DNA of 17,086 nucleotides from DASUZD01 sp036377055 (GTDB lineage: Bacteria; Actinomycetota; Thermoleophilia; Gaiellales; Gaiellaceae): positions 1 through 17,086 of the forward strand of contig DASUZD010000265.1 in the NCBI GenBank assembly GCA_036377055.1, in the 5' to 3' direction. A program made the translations under genes and the position numbers. The notes below the pieces were generated by a model, which was given only the letters and a program-made list of their open reading frames with translations, made no database searches and had not been told where the DNA came from. Shown piece by piece: positions 1 through 7,972 of this stretch; the first letter of the stretch is position 1, and every line of letters begins with the position of its first letter.

Positions 1-2133
1 TGCCGCGCGCTGGCCGACCACCGGAAACGGGTTCTCGTCGTAGAAGCGGCCGACGAGCTCCCCGTCGACATCGAAGTACACGTCTGTCGAGAGCAGGTCG
101 AGATCGGGACGCGCCGCCGCCAGCTCACCCAGCGCCTCGAGCGCACCGGGCAGGAGAACGTCGTCGCTGTCGAAGCGCAGGACGAGCTCGCCGGTCGCGG
201 CACGGAGCGCGTGGTTCCACGCCGAGGCGGCGCCGCCGTGCTCGGAGTGCAGCAGGACGACCCGGCCTCGATACGGCGCGAGCGCGGCCGCGAGGTCGTC
301 CGTCGAGCCGTCGTCGCAGACGATCACCTCGAGCGGAGGGACGGTCTGGGCGAACGCCGAGGCCACCGCCTCGGCGATCGTATCGGCCGCCTGGTACGCG
401 GCCATGACGATCGAGATCGTCGGCGCGCCGCCGCGAGGGACGCTGCCGTCCGGGGGCGGTGCGACGAAGCGCCCGGCAGGCTCGTTCGTCACGTGCCGCC
501 CTGCGCTGCGCCGCCTGATGGCCGCGACCTTCCAGAGAAATCTGAGCGAGCCGTCTTCCCGCCGGATCTCGATGCGCGGAACGGCATAGGCGTCGTGGCC
601 CGGCTGCGCCAGCCCCGGCTCCGTCGTGAACGCGCCCCGGAGGCCCGCGGCGGCGGCGGCCGCGGTCACCGCGGAGCTGTACGCGCCGTAGGGGTAGGCG
701 AGGAAGGCGGGACGAGGAAGCCCGAGCGGCTCGAAGTCGGTCAGCGACCCCGCGATCTCGTCGGAGAGCTCGTCGGCGGCCAGGCGGCTGAGCTTGCGAT
801 GCGTGCGCGTGTGCGAGCCGATCGCCACCCTCGCCTCGGCCAGCTCGCGCAGCCCGGCGGCGTCGGCCAGGGGCAGCTCGGGAGCGCCGATTTCCGCGTC
901 CCAGTCGCTCGTGCCGCCCACTCGCCGGCTCACGGCGAACGCGAGCGCGGGGACGCCGAGGTCGCGCAGCATCGGCAGCCCTGCGTCGACGAGATCGCGG
1001 TAGCAGTCGTCGAAGGTGAGCAGGGCGGCTCGGCGCGGGACGCCGGCGCCGCCTAGATAGCGGCCGAACTCGGCGGCGTCGACGAACCTGAGCCGGCGGG
1101 CCAGCAGGCCGAGCTGCCGGCGGAACCTGCGCGGCGGGATGCCCCAGGGCTCGTACGGCGACCCCGCGAGATCGGAGATCGCGTGATAGCAGAGCACCCG
1201 AACGGGATGCGCGGCAGGGATGCCGCCCGCTCCGCGGACGCCCTTGAAGTACTCGAGGTTCCGCACTCGGAAGAAGACCCGCACGACGAAGGGCCTCTCG
1301 ATCCCGGCGCCGAGGCAGAGGAGCGCGAGCGCACCGAGCGGCAGGCGAAGCCAGCGCAGCGCGAACCGGTCGAGCCGGCGGCCGCGGCGCCACCCGCGAA
1401 AGATCTGGTCGATCTGGTCGGGGTGCTTCCGCGCCAGCAGCACCGCGCCGCGGCCGAAGTAGCGCCATTGCCGCAGGAGCTGCCGGGGAGTGATGACGTA
1501 GCGCTGCCAGCTGATGGCGTCTCCGTTGAAGGCGAGCGTATGGCCGGCCGCGGCGAGCCGCCGCCCCAGGTCGAGGTCCTCGCCGCCGTAGGGACGGGTG
1601 AAGTAGGTATCGAATCCACCGACGCTCGTGAAGACGTCGCGGCGGATCGACATCTGGCCGGTGACGAAGTCTTGGAGCTCGACTCTCCCGCCTCGCTGCC
1701 TCATGGCCTCTCGGCGCTGCTCGGCCCAGGCGCCGACCGCCTCTGCGAGGAAGCTCGGCGGCGAATCCGGGTGCAGCGGCAGGTGCCCGATCACGGCATC
1801 GGCGCCCTCGCGGTGCGAGCGGTCGTGCTCCGCGAGGAGGCGGGGGTGCGCCTCCATGTCGTCGTCGAGGAACAGGAGGAGCTCGCCCGAGGCGGCGGCG
1901 GCGCCGCGGTTGCAGGCGGCGGGTCGGCCGGCGTTCGGCTGCTCGACGACGGAGAGCGGGAACGGCGTCGCGAGACCACGCAGCGCCTCGGCCGTTCCGT
2001 CGTCGGAGCCGTCGACGACGACCACCACCTCGAACGGCGGCGCGCCCTCCTGCGCTGCCAGCGCCTGTACCGAGGAGACGACCACGTCCCTGCGCTGGTA
2101 GGTCGGGATGACGACGCTGAAGCGGAGGGTCAC
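1..2133 (-). CDS. Tri-domain fusion: GT2 glycosyltransferase - NodB polysaccharide deacetylase - GT2 glycosyltransferase (3' end outside window)
   Basis: One frame is open from GTG at 2133 to base 1 (711 codons, no stop). Domain 1 (about residues 3-250) is a GT2 fold: SVVIPTYQRRD near the N-terminus, nucleotide-binding DDD at 90-92, GGFD at 172-175 and catalytic-base region GGEDLD at 183-188. A hydrophobic stretch at about 262-278 precedes domain 2 (about 312-535), a NodB deacetylase with CYHAI, LTFDD (D375/D376), metal-ligand SHTRTH (H441/H445) and AYPYG at 479-483. Domain 3 (from about 570) is a second GT2 with CDDGST at 606-611 and FDSDD at about 653-657, cut off by the window edge. The start overlaps the wzt stop in a GTGA, so translation is probably coupled. 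No signal peptide is visible, which suggests cytoplasmic or membrane-peripheral action on nucleotide- or lipid-linked sugars. Inference: it adds a sugar, removes an N-acetyl group and adds another sugar. Substrates are unknown. Confidence 0.88.
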   Translation of the reverse strand, partial: MTLRFSVVIPTYQRRDVVVSSVQALAAQEGAPPFEVVVVVDGSDDGTAEALRGLATPFPLSVVEQPNAGRPAACNRGAAAASGELLLFLDDDMEAHPRLLAEHDRSHREGADAVIGHLPLHPDSPPSFLAEAVGAWAEQRREAMRQRGGRVELQDFVTGQMSIRRDVFTSVGGFDTYFTRPYGGEDLDLGRRLAAAGHTLAFNGDAISWQRYVITPRQLLRQWRYFGRGAVLLARKHPDQIDQIFRGWRRGRRLDRFALRWLRLPLGALALLCLGAGIERPFVVRVFFRVRNLEYFKGVRGAGGIPAAHPVRVLCYHAISDLAGSPYEPWGIPPRRFRRQLGLLARRLRFVDAAEFGRYLGGAGVPRRAALLTFDDCYRDLVDAGLPMLRDLGVPALAFAVSRRVGGTSDWDAEIGAPELPLADAAGLRELAEARVAIGSHTRTHRKLSRLAADELSDEIAGSLTDFEPLGLPRPAFLAYPYGAYSSAVTAAAAAAGLRGAFTTEPGLAQPGHDAYAVPRIEIRREDGSLRFLWKVAAIRRRSAGRHVTNEPAGRFVAPPPDGSVPRGGAPTISIVMAAYQAADTIAEAVASAFAQTVPPLEVIVCDDGSTDDLAAALAPYRGRVVLLHSEHGGAASAWNHALRAATGELVLRFDSDDVLLPGALEALGELAAARPDLDLLSTDVYFDVDGELVGRFYDENPFPVVGQRAA

Positions 2134-3392
2134 AGCTCGTCTACGGGACGCTTCCAGCGATGGCGCAGGACGACGTCGCCGCCGGTCCGGCGGGCGATCG
2201 GCCTCCCGTCGAGCGTTCCCTGCTCGACGTCGAACATCGCGGCGCCCTCGATCAGCTCCTGCTCGACGCCCTGCGCACGCAGCTCGACGTCGACGCGGTA
2301 GCGGCCGGGGACGAGGAGGACTTCGTCGAGCTCGCAGACGAAGGCGTTCCCGAGCTCGGTGTCGACCGAGTCGGCCGGCGCCCCGACCGAGCTCGAGAAG
2401 TCGGTCACCGGCTGCCCGAGGTTGTTGTGGATCGTGAAGGCGCACGACATGCTCGGGACGACGGCCGTGACGTGGAACACGAAGCGGGCCGGGCGGCCGG
2501 TGACGAGGAGCCCCGGCGCGCTCGTCGCGTCGCTCGAGATCTCGACTGCCCGCACGCGATAGTTGTGCCAGCCGCGGGTGTCGGTCCTCGCCAGCAGGTC
2601 CTCGGTCATCGCCTGCTCGACCTGACGGAGGTATTCCGCGACCGCGTCGGCGATCGGCGCGTCCGCCCGCACGCGCCCTTCGTCTAGGAAGACGCCACGC
2701 CGGCAAAGCGCCTGGATGACGGCCATGTTGTGACTGACGAAGAGAACCGTCCGCCCTTCTCGCGCGACGTCTCCCATGCGCCCGAGGCACTTCCTCTGGA
2801 AGGCGGCGTCACCCACGGCGAGGACCTCGTCCACGAGCAGGATCTCGGGTTCGAGGTGCGCGGCGACCGCAAAAGCCAGCCGCACCTGCATCCCGCTCGA
2901 GTAGCGCTTGACCGGGGTGTCGAGAAATCGCTCGACCTCGGCGAAGGCCACGATCTCGTCGAAGCGAGCGTCGATCTCGGCCTTCCGCATGCCGAGGATC
3001 GAGCCGCTCAGGTAGACGTTCTCGCGGCCGGTCAGCTCCGGATGGAAGCCGGTTCCCACCTCGAGCAACGATCCGACGCGGCCCTTGATCTTGGCTCGGC
3101 CCGAGGTCGGCTCCGTGATGTGCGAGACGATCTTGAGCAGCGTGGTCTTGCCCGCGCCGTTCCGCCCGATGAGGCCGACCACGTCCCCTTGCTCGATGTC
3201 GAGGGAGACGTCCCGGAGCGCCCAGATCGAGTGATCCTCTCGCGAGGCGCCGTTCCGGCCCGGCCGCAGGCGGGCGAGCGACGAGGACGCCCGGCTCGCG
3301 ATCGCGTCGCGCAGCGTCGGGTGCTTCTGGAGGCGAGCGCCCAGCCGGTACTGCTTCGACAGGCTCTCCGTGCGGATGACGACGCGGCTCAT
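2130..3392 (-). CDS. wzt: ABC transporter ATP-binding protein, Wzt-type polysaccharide exporter with C-terminal domain
   Basis: This 420-residue protein is the nucleotide-binding subunit of a polysaccharide ABC exporter. Visible motifs are Walker A GRNGAGKTT at 76-84, the signature YSSGMQ at 164-169, Walker B ILLVDE at 184-189 and the H-loop SH at 220-221. About 50 residues precede the usual nucleotide-binding core, as in the Wzt/TagH class. Residues from about 275 to the end form an extra domain with a beta-strand pattern (FVFHVTAV, CAFTIHNN, GRYRVDVEL). This matches the C-terminal domain that in characterised Wzt proteins recognises the finished glycan and couples polymer type to export. 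ATG at 3392 was chosen because similarity begins there and it lies two bases after the wzm stop. A much longer upstream extension of this frame only reads wzm out of frame. Confidence 0.94.
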   Translation of the reverse strand: MSRVVIRTESLSKQYRLGARLQKHPTLRDAIASRASSSLARLRPGRNGASREDHSIWALRDVSLDIEQGDVVGLIGRNGAGKTTLLKIVSHITEPTSGRAKIKGRVGSLLEVGTGFHPELTGRENVYLSGSILGMRKAEIDARFDEIVAFAEVERFLDTPVKRYSSGMQVRLAFAVAAHLEPEILLVDEVLAVGDAAFQRKCLGRMGDVAREGRTVLFVSHNMAVIQALCRRGVFLDEGRVRADAPIADAVAEYLRQVEQAMTEDLLARTDTRGWHNYRVRAVEISSDATSAPGLLVTGRPARFVFHVTAVVPSMSCAFTIHNNLGQPVTDFSSSVGAPADSVDTELGNAFVCELDEVLLVPGRYRVDVELRAQGVEQELIEGAAMFDVEQGTLDGRPIARRTGGDVVLRHRWKRPVDEL

Positions 3393-3394
3393 CG

Positions 3395-4285
3395 TCAGAT
3401 CACGTCCGCGAACGTCTTCTCGGTCCTCCCGAAGTAGAGGACGCCTGCGGCGAGGACCACGAGACCGCTGAGGGCGGAGACCAGCATCAAGAGCCCGGGC
3501 GGCGAGGCGGCGCCGGCGAGGGCCCAGCGGAAGCCGAGCACGACGCCCGCCATCGGATTCAGGCCGAAGAGCGTCCGCCAAGGCTCGTGAAGCCTGTCGA
3601 TCGAGTAGACGATCGGCGTGGCGAAGAGCCACAGCTGCACCAGGAAGGGAACCACGAAGCGCACGTCTCGATACTTGACGTTCAGCGCCGCGAGCCAGGC
3701 GCCGAGACCGGTCGCGGCGGCCGCCGTGAGCAGGACGAACGCCGGAAGGGCGAGCGCGCCGATGCTGGGGCCGATCCCGTAGTAGGCCTGGAGGCCGACG
3801 AGGATCACGAAGGCGAGCACGAAGTCGACGGCCGCGCCCAGAACGGGAGACGCGACGACGAAGATGCGCGGGAAGTAGACCTTCGTGACGAGCTGCTGGT
3901 TGCCGACCAGGCTGTTCGATGCGAACACCACGGCGGTCGAGAAGAAGTACCAGGGGACGAGCGCCGCGTAGGAGAAGATCGGGTATGGGATCCCGGACGA
4001 GCTGATCTTGGCGACGTGCCCGAAGACGACCGTGAACAGGATCATCGCGAGCACCGGCTGGAGCACCGCCCAGGAGACGCCGAGCAGCGTCTGCTTGTAG
4101 CGCACCTTGATGTCCCGCCAGGTGAGGAAGTAGAGGAGCTCGCGATAGGCCCACAGCTCACGCGGCCGGACGGACGGGAACCCACGGGTCCGCTCGACGA
4201 CGACGTCGAAGTCGTCTTCGTCGCGGACAGCCTCCGCCGTCCGGGACGGAGCCTCGATCGTGCTCACGGCGCGCAGCCTAGCCAT
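3395..4285 (-). CDS. wzm: ABC-2 type polysaccharide/polyol-phosphate export permease, Wzm-type
   Basis: This 296-residue membrane protein is the permease partner of the ATPase encoded just downstream. The cytoplasmic N-terminus carries the family-typical segment RELWAYRELLYFLTWRDIK followed by VRYKQTLLG. About six hydrophobic spans follow: the first is AVLQPVLAMILFTVVFG, and the last, GLVVLAAGVLYFG, lies just before the C-terminal EKTFADVI. The length matches Wzm/TagG permeases of about 260-300 residues. ATG at 4285 gives MARLRAVSTIE; GTG at 4267 is an alternative six codons later. The frame stays open further upstream but would then overlap the divergent flippase gene, so I rejected that. 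The gene ends two bases before the ATPase ATG, so the pair is almost certainly cotranscribed. Confidence 0.93.
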   Translation of the reverse strand: MARLRAVSTIEAPSRTAEAVRDEDDFDVVVERTRGFPSVRPRELWAYRELLYFLTWRDIKVRYKQTLLGVSWAVLQPVLAMILFTVVFGHVAKISSSGIPYPIFSYAALVPWYFFSTAVVFASNSLVGNQQLVTKVYFPRIFVVASPVLGAAVDFVLAFVILVGLQAYYGIGPSIGALALPAFVLLTAAAATGLGAWLAALNVKYRDVRFVVPFLVQLWLFATPIVYSIDRLHEPWRTLFGLNPMAGVVLGFRWALAGAASPPGLLMLVSALSGLVVLAAGVLYFGRTEKTFADVI

Positions 4286-4433
4286 CGCCCCAGTCTGATC
4301 GGCGTCTCGGAGAGACCGGATGAGTAGGCCCGCCACGGTCGCCGATATCGTGAGCGACCTGACGAGATGAGACGCCTGCTCGCCCCGCCGGCCGAGACCG
4401 TGACGTCCGGCGACGTTCCCTCCCCGGTTTCCG
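4286..4433. promoter_or_regulatory. Divergent intergenic region between wzm operon and flippase operon
   Basis: These 148 bases separate two divergent operons, so promoters for both directions should lie here or just inside the genes. I see no convincing -35/-10 pair and no strong Shine-Dalgarno sequence before either start. The clearest element is an inverted repeat at 4337-4359, listed separately. A smaller hairpin, GTCTC-GGA-GAGAC, lies at 4304-4316. The role is inferred from gene orientation only. Confidence 0.5.
4337..4359. promoter_or_regulatory. Inverted repeat, candidate operator
   Basis: GGTCGC at 4337-4342 and GCGACC at 4354-4359 are perfect 6-base inverted arms around an 11-base spacer. 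The spacer contains the 8-base palindrome CGATATCG at 4343-4350. The position midway between two divergent operons is typical of a regulator site. No regulator gene is present in the window and short palindromes are common in GC-rich DNA, so confidence is low. Confidence 0.3.
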
Positions 4434-5993
4434 ATGGAGAGTAAGGCCGCACCCGAGCCGGCGGTCGACGCCGGCCCCTCGCAGGCAGCGGCGAGGACAA
4501 CCGGCGCGTCGGTCGTCCGCGGCGGGCTGTGGAGCGCGGCGAGCAACCTCGCGCCGCAGCTCTTCACGCTGGCGATCTCGATCGCGGGGGCGCGCTTTCT
4601 CGGGCCGAGCGGCCTCGGCCGCCAGAGCTTCATCGCCTTCGTCGCCCTCTCGGCGCAGAACCTCTTCGGCCTCGGCGTCCCGATCGCCCTGATGCGGACC
4701 GTCGGCGAGTCGTTCGGAGCCGGGCGGCGCGGCGAGGCGCGCGGGCTCGTCGCCTGGACGTGGCGGCTCGCTCTGCCGGGTGCGGCCTCGGCGCTCGTGG
4801 TGCTGGCCGGGGCCGCCTTCGCCGGGGCGGAACCGCGGACGGCCTGGATCCTCGCCGCGGCCACCGCGGCGTCCGGGGTCCTGAACGCGATCCCGGGCGC
4901 GGTGCTGATGGGCCTTCAGCGCTGGCGCGACATCTCGATCGTGATCATCGCCGTCAACGGCGCCGGCGCCGTCGTCACGATCCTCGTGCTCGCGCTCGGC
5001 GGCGGCGTCACGGGCATGATCGCCGTGCAGCTCGGCGTCGCGCTGACGATGCTCGCGGCCATCAGCACGATCGCGCGCCGGCGCCTCGTCGACGCCGCGC
5101 CGGCCACTGCGCCTCCCGGGCCGCTGCGGTGGAGCATGCTCCGTTACGCGGGCTCCGCGCTCGCCGGGTCGCTGATCACGCTGATCGTCTTCCGCCGCTC
5201 GGAGTTCTTCTTCCTCGAGCACTACGCGAACGACCGGCAGGTGGCGCTGTACTCGGTCGCGTTCTCGGCCGTGATGACGCTCGTCCTCGTCCCGCAGGCG
5301 CTGGCGAGCGTCGTGTCCCCGGCGGTAGCGACGCTCTACGGGGCCGGCCAGCACGACCGCATCCGGACCGGGTACGGCCGCACGCTGCGGCTGCTGCTCC
5401 TCGCCGGGCTTCCGATCACCGCCGGCGCGCTTGCGCTCGGCCCGGAGACGCTCAGGCTCGTGTTCGGCCACGGCTTCGCAGGTACGAAGGTGCCGCTCCT
5501 CCTGCTGCTCCTCCCGTTTCCGATCATCCCGCTGATGAACGCGAGCTACTCGCTCATCGTCGGCCTCGGCAAGATCCGCTTCCCGCTCGTCGTCGGAACC
5601 GGGTCGGCGGCGCTCAACATCGCGCTCGACTTCGCGCTCATCCCCCACCACGCGGCCATCGGGGCCGCGATCGCGAACGGCTGCGCCCAGGCCGCGACGG
5701 CGCTGGCGACGATCGCGTACGGAATACGGCTCGCCGGGCCGCTGCGCTGGGAGGCGTCGGCGCTGCTGCGAACCGCCGTCGCCTCGGCCGCCGCCGGCGG
5801 TGTCGCCTTCGCGGCGCTCGAGGGTCTCGGCGACGCGGCCGGTGTCGTCGTCGGGCTGGCCGCTGGCGCAGCGACGTTCGTCGCGCTCGCGGCGACGCTG
5901 CGGATCCTGTCGCAGGACGACGCGGGCTGGCTCGAGCGGAGCTTCGGCGGCCGGGTCGGCGTCGTCGCCCGACGCCTCGGGGCACGGGCGTGA
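4434..5993 (+). CDS. wzx: Wzx-type lipid-linked oligosaccharide flippase (MOP superfamily)
   Basis: This 519-residue polytopic membrane protein has about 12-14 hydrophobic segments. The N-terminal block VVRGGLWSAASNLAPQLFTL followed by ARFLGPSGLGRQSF is the classic start of polysaccharide biosynthesis/export (Wzx, RfbX-like) flippases. A charged central loop (FRRSEFFFLEHYAND) and a second half resembling the family's C-terminal domain follow. Flippases of this family move undecaprenyl-linked repeat units across the membrane for polymerisation by Wzy. A Wzy-like gene lies at 12155. Start ATG at 4434 is the first in frame; no good ribosome site precedes it. Its stop overlaps the next start as GTGA. 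Specificity for a given glycan is not readable. Confidence 0.9.
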   Translation: MESKAAPEPAVDAGPSQAAARTTGASVVRGGLWSAASNLAPQLFTLAISIAGARFLGPSGLGRQSFIAFVALSAQNLFGLGVPIALMRTVGESFGAGRRGEARGLVAWTWRLALPGAASALVVLAGAAFAGAEPRTAWILAAATAASGVLNAIPGAVLMGLQRWRDISIVIIAVNGAGAVVTILVLALGGGVTGMIAVQLGVALTMLAAISTIARRRLVDAAPATAPPGPLRWSMLRYAGSALAGSLITLIVFRRSEFFFLEHYANDRQVALYSVAFSAVMTLVLVPQALASVVSPAVATLYGAGQHDRIRTGYGRTLRLLLLAGLPITAGALALGPETLRLVFGHGFAGTKVPLLLLLLPFPIIPLMNASYSLIVGLGKIRFPLVVGTGSAALNIALDFALIPHHAAIGAAIANGCAQAATALATIAYGIRLAGPLRWEASALLRTAVASAAAGGVAFAALEGLGDAAGVVVGLAAGAATFVALAATLRILSQDDAGWLERSFGGRVGVVARRLGARA

Positions 5994-7000
5994 TCGTCGC
6001 GGCGCCGCCTCCGGACGGGCCCGTCGCGCCCGGCTCGACGCCGACGTTCTCCGTCGTCGTCGCCGCCTACCAGGCCGCCGGGACGATCGGCGAGGCGCTC
6101 GCGTCAGCGTTCGGCCAGACGGCGCGGCCGCACGAGATCGTCGTCTGCGACGACGGCTCGACCGACGACCTCCACGCCGCGCTCGCGCCCTACCTCGAGC
6201 GGATCGTGCTCGTCCGCAAGGAGAACGGCGGCGAGGCATCGGCGAAGAACGCGGCCGCACGCGCGGCCACCGGCGACTTCGTCGCGATCCTGGACGCGGA
6301 CGACGTCTACCTCCCGGGGCGGCTCGCCGCGCTCGCGGAGCTCGCCGAGGCGCGGCCCGACCTCGACCTGCTCACGACAGACGCGTGGCTCGAGCTCGAC
6401 GGGAAGGACCTGCGCCGCGTCTACGGCCCCGACTGGACCTTCGAGGTCGTGGACCAGCGCCGCGCGATCCTCGAGCGGAACTTCGTCTTCGGCCACGCTG
6501 CCGTCCGGCGCAAACGCTTCCTCGAGCTCGGCGGCTTCGACGAGTCGATCCGCTACACGACGGACTGGGAGTGCTGGATGCGGCTCATCCTCTCGGGCTC
6601 GCGGGCCGGCGCGGTGCTCGAGCCGTTGTCGCGCTACCGCGTCCGCGCGGAGAGCCTCTCGGCCGACCGCGAGAGCATGACCGCGGGCCGGATCCAGAGC
6701 CTCCGGAAGGGGCTCCAGCACACGTCGCTTCGGCCGGAGGAGCGCGCGGCCGGAGAGGCGACGCTCGCCGTCCACGAGCGCGAGCTCCGCGCGCTGCGGC
6801 TCCGCTCGGCGCTCCGGCGAGAGGACCCTGGCGCCCGCCGGCTCGCGCTCTCGGTCGGCCTCGCGCGGACGACGCCGCTCGCGACGCGCCTCAAGGCGCT
6901 CGCCGGCGCGGTGGCGCCGAAGCTCGTCGGCCGGCTGCTTCGCCGCCGCGAGGAGCGGGCGTGGGTCGGCGCCGGCGGGACGACCGTCGAGCGCGTCTAG
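5990..7000 (+). CDS. GT2 family glycosyltransferase, paralogue of the third domain of the fusion gene
   Basis: A 336-residue GT-A fold enzyme. The N-terminal TFSVVVAAYQAA is followed by nucleotide-binding CDDGSTDD (53-60), the metal/nucleotide DAD motif within ILDADDVYLPG (D102-D104) and acceptor/catalytic GGFDESIRYTTDWECW (181-196). The C-terminal third is arginine-rich and helical-looking, as in membrane-associated family 2 enzymes. GTG at 5990 forms a GTGA overlap with the flippase stop, implying coupling. The leading segment VAAPPPDG closely matches the linker before the third domain of the gene at 1-2133, and over about 135 shared residues roughly three fifths are identical by hand alignment. 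Its last 110 bases lie antisense to the end of the deacetylase gene. Confidence 0.92.
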   Translation: MIVAAPPPDGPVAPGSTPTFSVVVAAYQAAGTIGEALASAFGQTARPHEIVVCDDGSTDDLHAALAPYLERIVLVRKENGGEASAKNAAARAATGDFVAILDADDVYLPGRLAALAELAEARPDLDLLTTDAWLELDGKDLRRVYGPDWTFEVVDQRRAILERNFVFGHAAVRRKRFLELGGFDESIRYTTDWECWMRLILSGSRAGAVLEPLSRYRVRAESLSADRESMTAGRIQSLRKGLQHTSLRPEERAAGEATLAVHERELRALRLRSALRREDPGARRLALSVGLARTTPLATRLKALAGAVAPKLVGRLLRRREERAWVGAGGTTVERV

Positions 7001-7949
7001 CGTCCCAACGCGCGGGCAGCAGCTCGCCGGTCGCGACCTTCCAGAGGAACGACAGGCGGCTGTCCCACGCCTTGACGCCGATGCGCCGGAGGAGGTACGG
7101 GTCTGTTCCCGCGCCGTTCCGGCCGGGGCTGGTGGTGAAGGCCGCGCGGTAGCCCGCTGACGCTGCGGCCGCGCGCGCCGCCTCGTCGCTCCGACCGTGC
7201 GGGTATGCGAGCAGCGGCGTGAAGACGCCCCGTTGCTCGAGGTCGCGCCGCGAACCCTCCAGCTCGTCGGCAAGCGCGGCCGGCTCGAGGCCGGGGAGCG
7301 ACGCATGGCGTCGCGTGTGCGACCCGAGCCCGACGCCGGCTTGCGCGAGCCGCTCCAGCTCCTCCCACGATGCGACCGGCTCGTCGCCCGCCCACCACGA
7401 CCGCCCGCCGACCTCGTGCGTCGGCACGAACACGAGCGGCCTGACCGCCGCGTGCCGGAGGAACGGCTCGACGACGTCGCGGAAGGCGTCATCCGCGGTG
7501 ACGACGAAGCTCCGGCGCGGAAGCGCGTGCCGGTCGCCGCTGTGGAACGCGATCAGGTCCTCGGGCGCGAGCGGCCGGAACCCGAGCCAGCGCAGCAGGC
7601 GCAGCTGCCGCGCGAACAGCTCCGGCGGGAGATCGAGCCGCTCCTGCCCGTCCTTCCCCTCGCCCGCGAGCCGGTGGTAGTAGAGCGCGACGTACGAGCT
7701 GCGCGTGAGGCGGCGCCATTCATCGCTGGTCGCCGCGGCGCGCACGCCGGCCCAGAACGCGACGTCGGCCGGGCGCACGCTTCGTGGCAGGCGGACGAGC
7801 AGGCGCCGCGCGATCCTGCGCTTCCGGCCCGCGTCGAACCAGCCGCCGAGCTCCGTCCCGGCGACCGCCCGTGGATCGGCACGGAGCGTTTCGACGGCGC
7901 GGCGGCCGCGCGCCTCCGCGTCCTCCGGCACACGTGGTCGGTCTGACAT
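6891..7949 (-). CDS. NodB-type polysaccharide deacetylase (stand-alone) with antisense C-terminal tail
   Basis: A 352-residue protein starting at ATG 7949. After about 85 N-terminal residues without a recognisable domain, the NodB homology region starts at YVALYYHRL (86-94). It contains VTADDAF (151-156, where D153/D154 correspond to the TFDD pair), SHTRRH (H211/H215, metal ligands) and LAYPHG (247-252). The family removes N-acetyl groups from amino sugars. No signal peptide is evident, so a cytoplasmic site is likely. Similarity to the deacetylase domain of the fusion gene extends to the shared FLWKVA near the end. After that the frame does not stop at the GT2 boundary. Residues from about 317 to 352 are an arginine-rich tail encoded antisense to the GT2 gene. 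The true C-terminus is therefore less certain than the core. Confidence 0.85.
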   Translation of the reverse strand: MSDRPRVPEDAEARGRRAVETLRADPRAVAGTELGGWFDAGRKRRIARRLLVRLPRSVRPADVAFWAGVRAAATSDEWRRLTRSSYVALYYHRLAGEGKDGQERLDLPPELFARQLRLLRWLGFRPLAPEDLIAFHSGDRHALPRRSFVVTADDAFRDVVEPFLRHAAVRPLVFVPTHEVGGRSWWAGDEPVASWEELERLAQAGVGLGSHTRRHASLPGLEPAALADELEGSRRDLEQRGVFTPLLAYPHGRSDEAARAAAASAGYRAAFTTSPGRNGAGTDPYLLRRIGVKAWDSRLSFLWKVATGELLPARWDARRARRSSRRRRPTPAPRGGEAAGRRASAPPRRRAP

Positions 7950-7972
7950 CCCGTCGCGGTAGTTTCGCCCAC
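7950..7972. promoter_or_regulatory. 23-base divergent start-to-start gap
   Basis: Only 23 bases separate the deacetylase ATG (minus) from the GT4 GTG (plus). No ribosome site of good quality is visible on either side. Full promoters cannot fit here, so each gene's promoter must lie inside the other's coding sequence, or one of the starts is further in than chosen. Confidence 0.4.

Noticed and set aside
125..1468. Minus-strand frame within the fusion gene
   Set aside because: Arg-rich out-of-frame reading. The neighbouring frame carries the NodB and GT2 motifs without interruption.
4278..6260. Long minus-strand open frame opposite the flippase and GT2 genes
   Set aside because: Its translation is low-complexity Arg/Asp/Glu/Gly-rich with no family motif. 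It is antisense to two genes with clear domain motifs, as expected from the codon bias of very GC-rich DNA.
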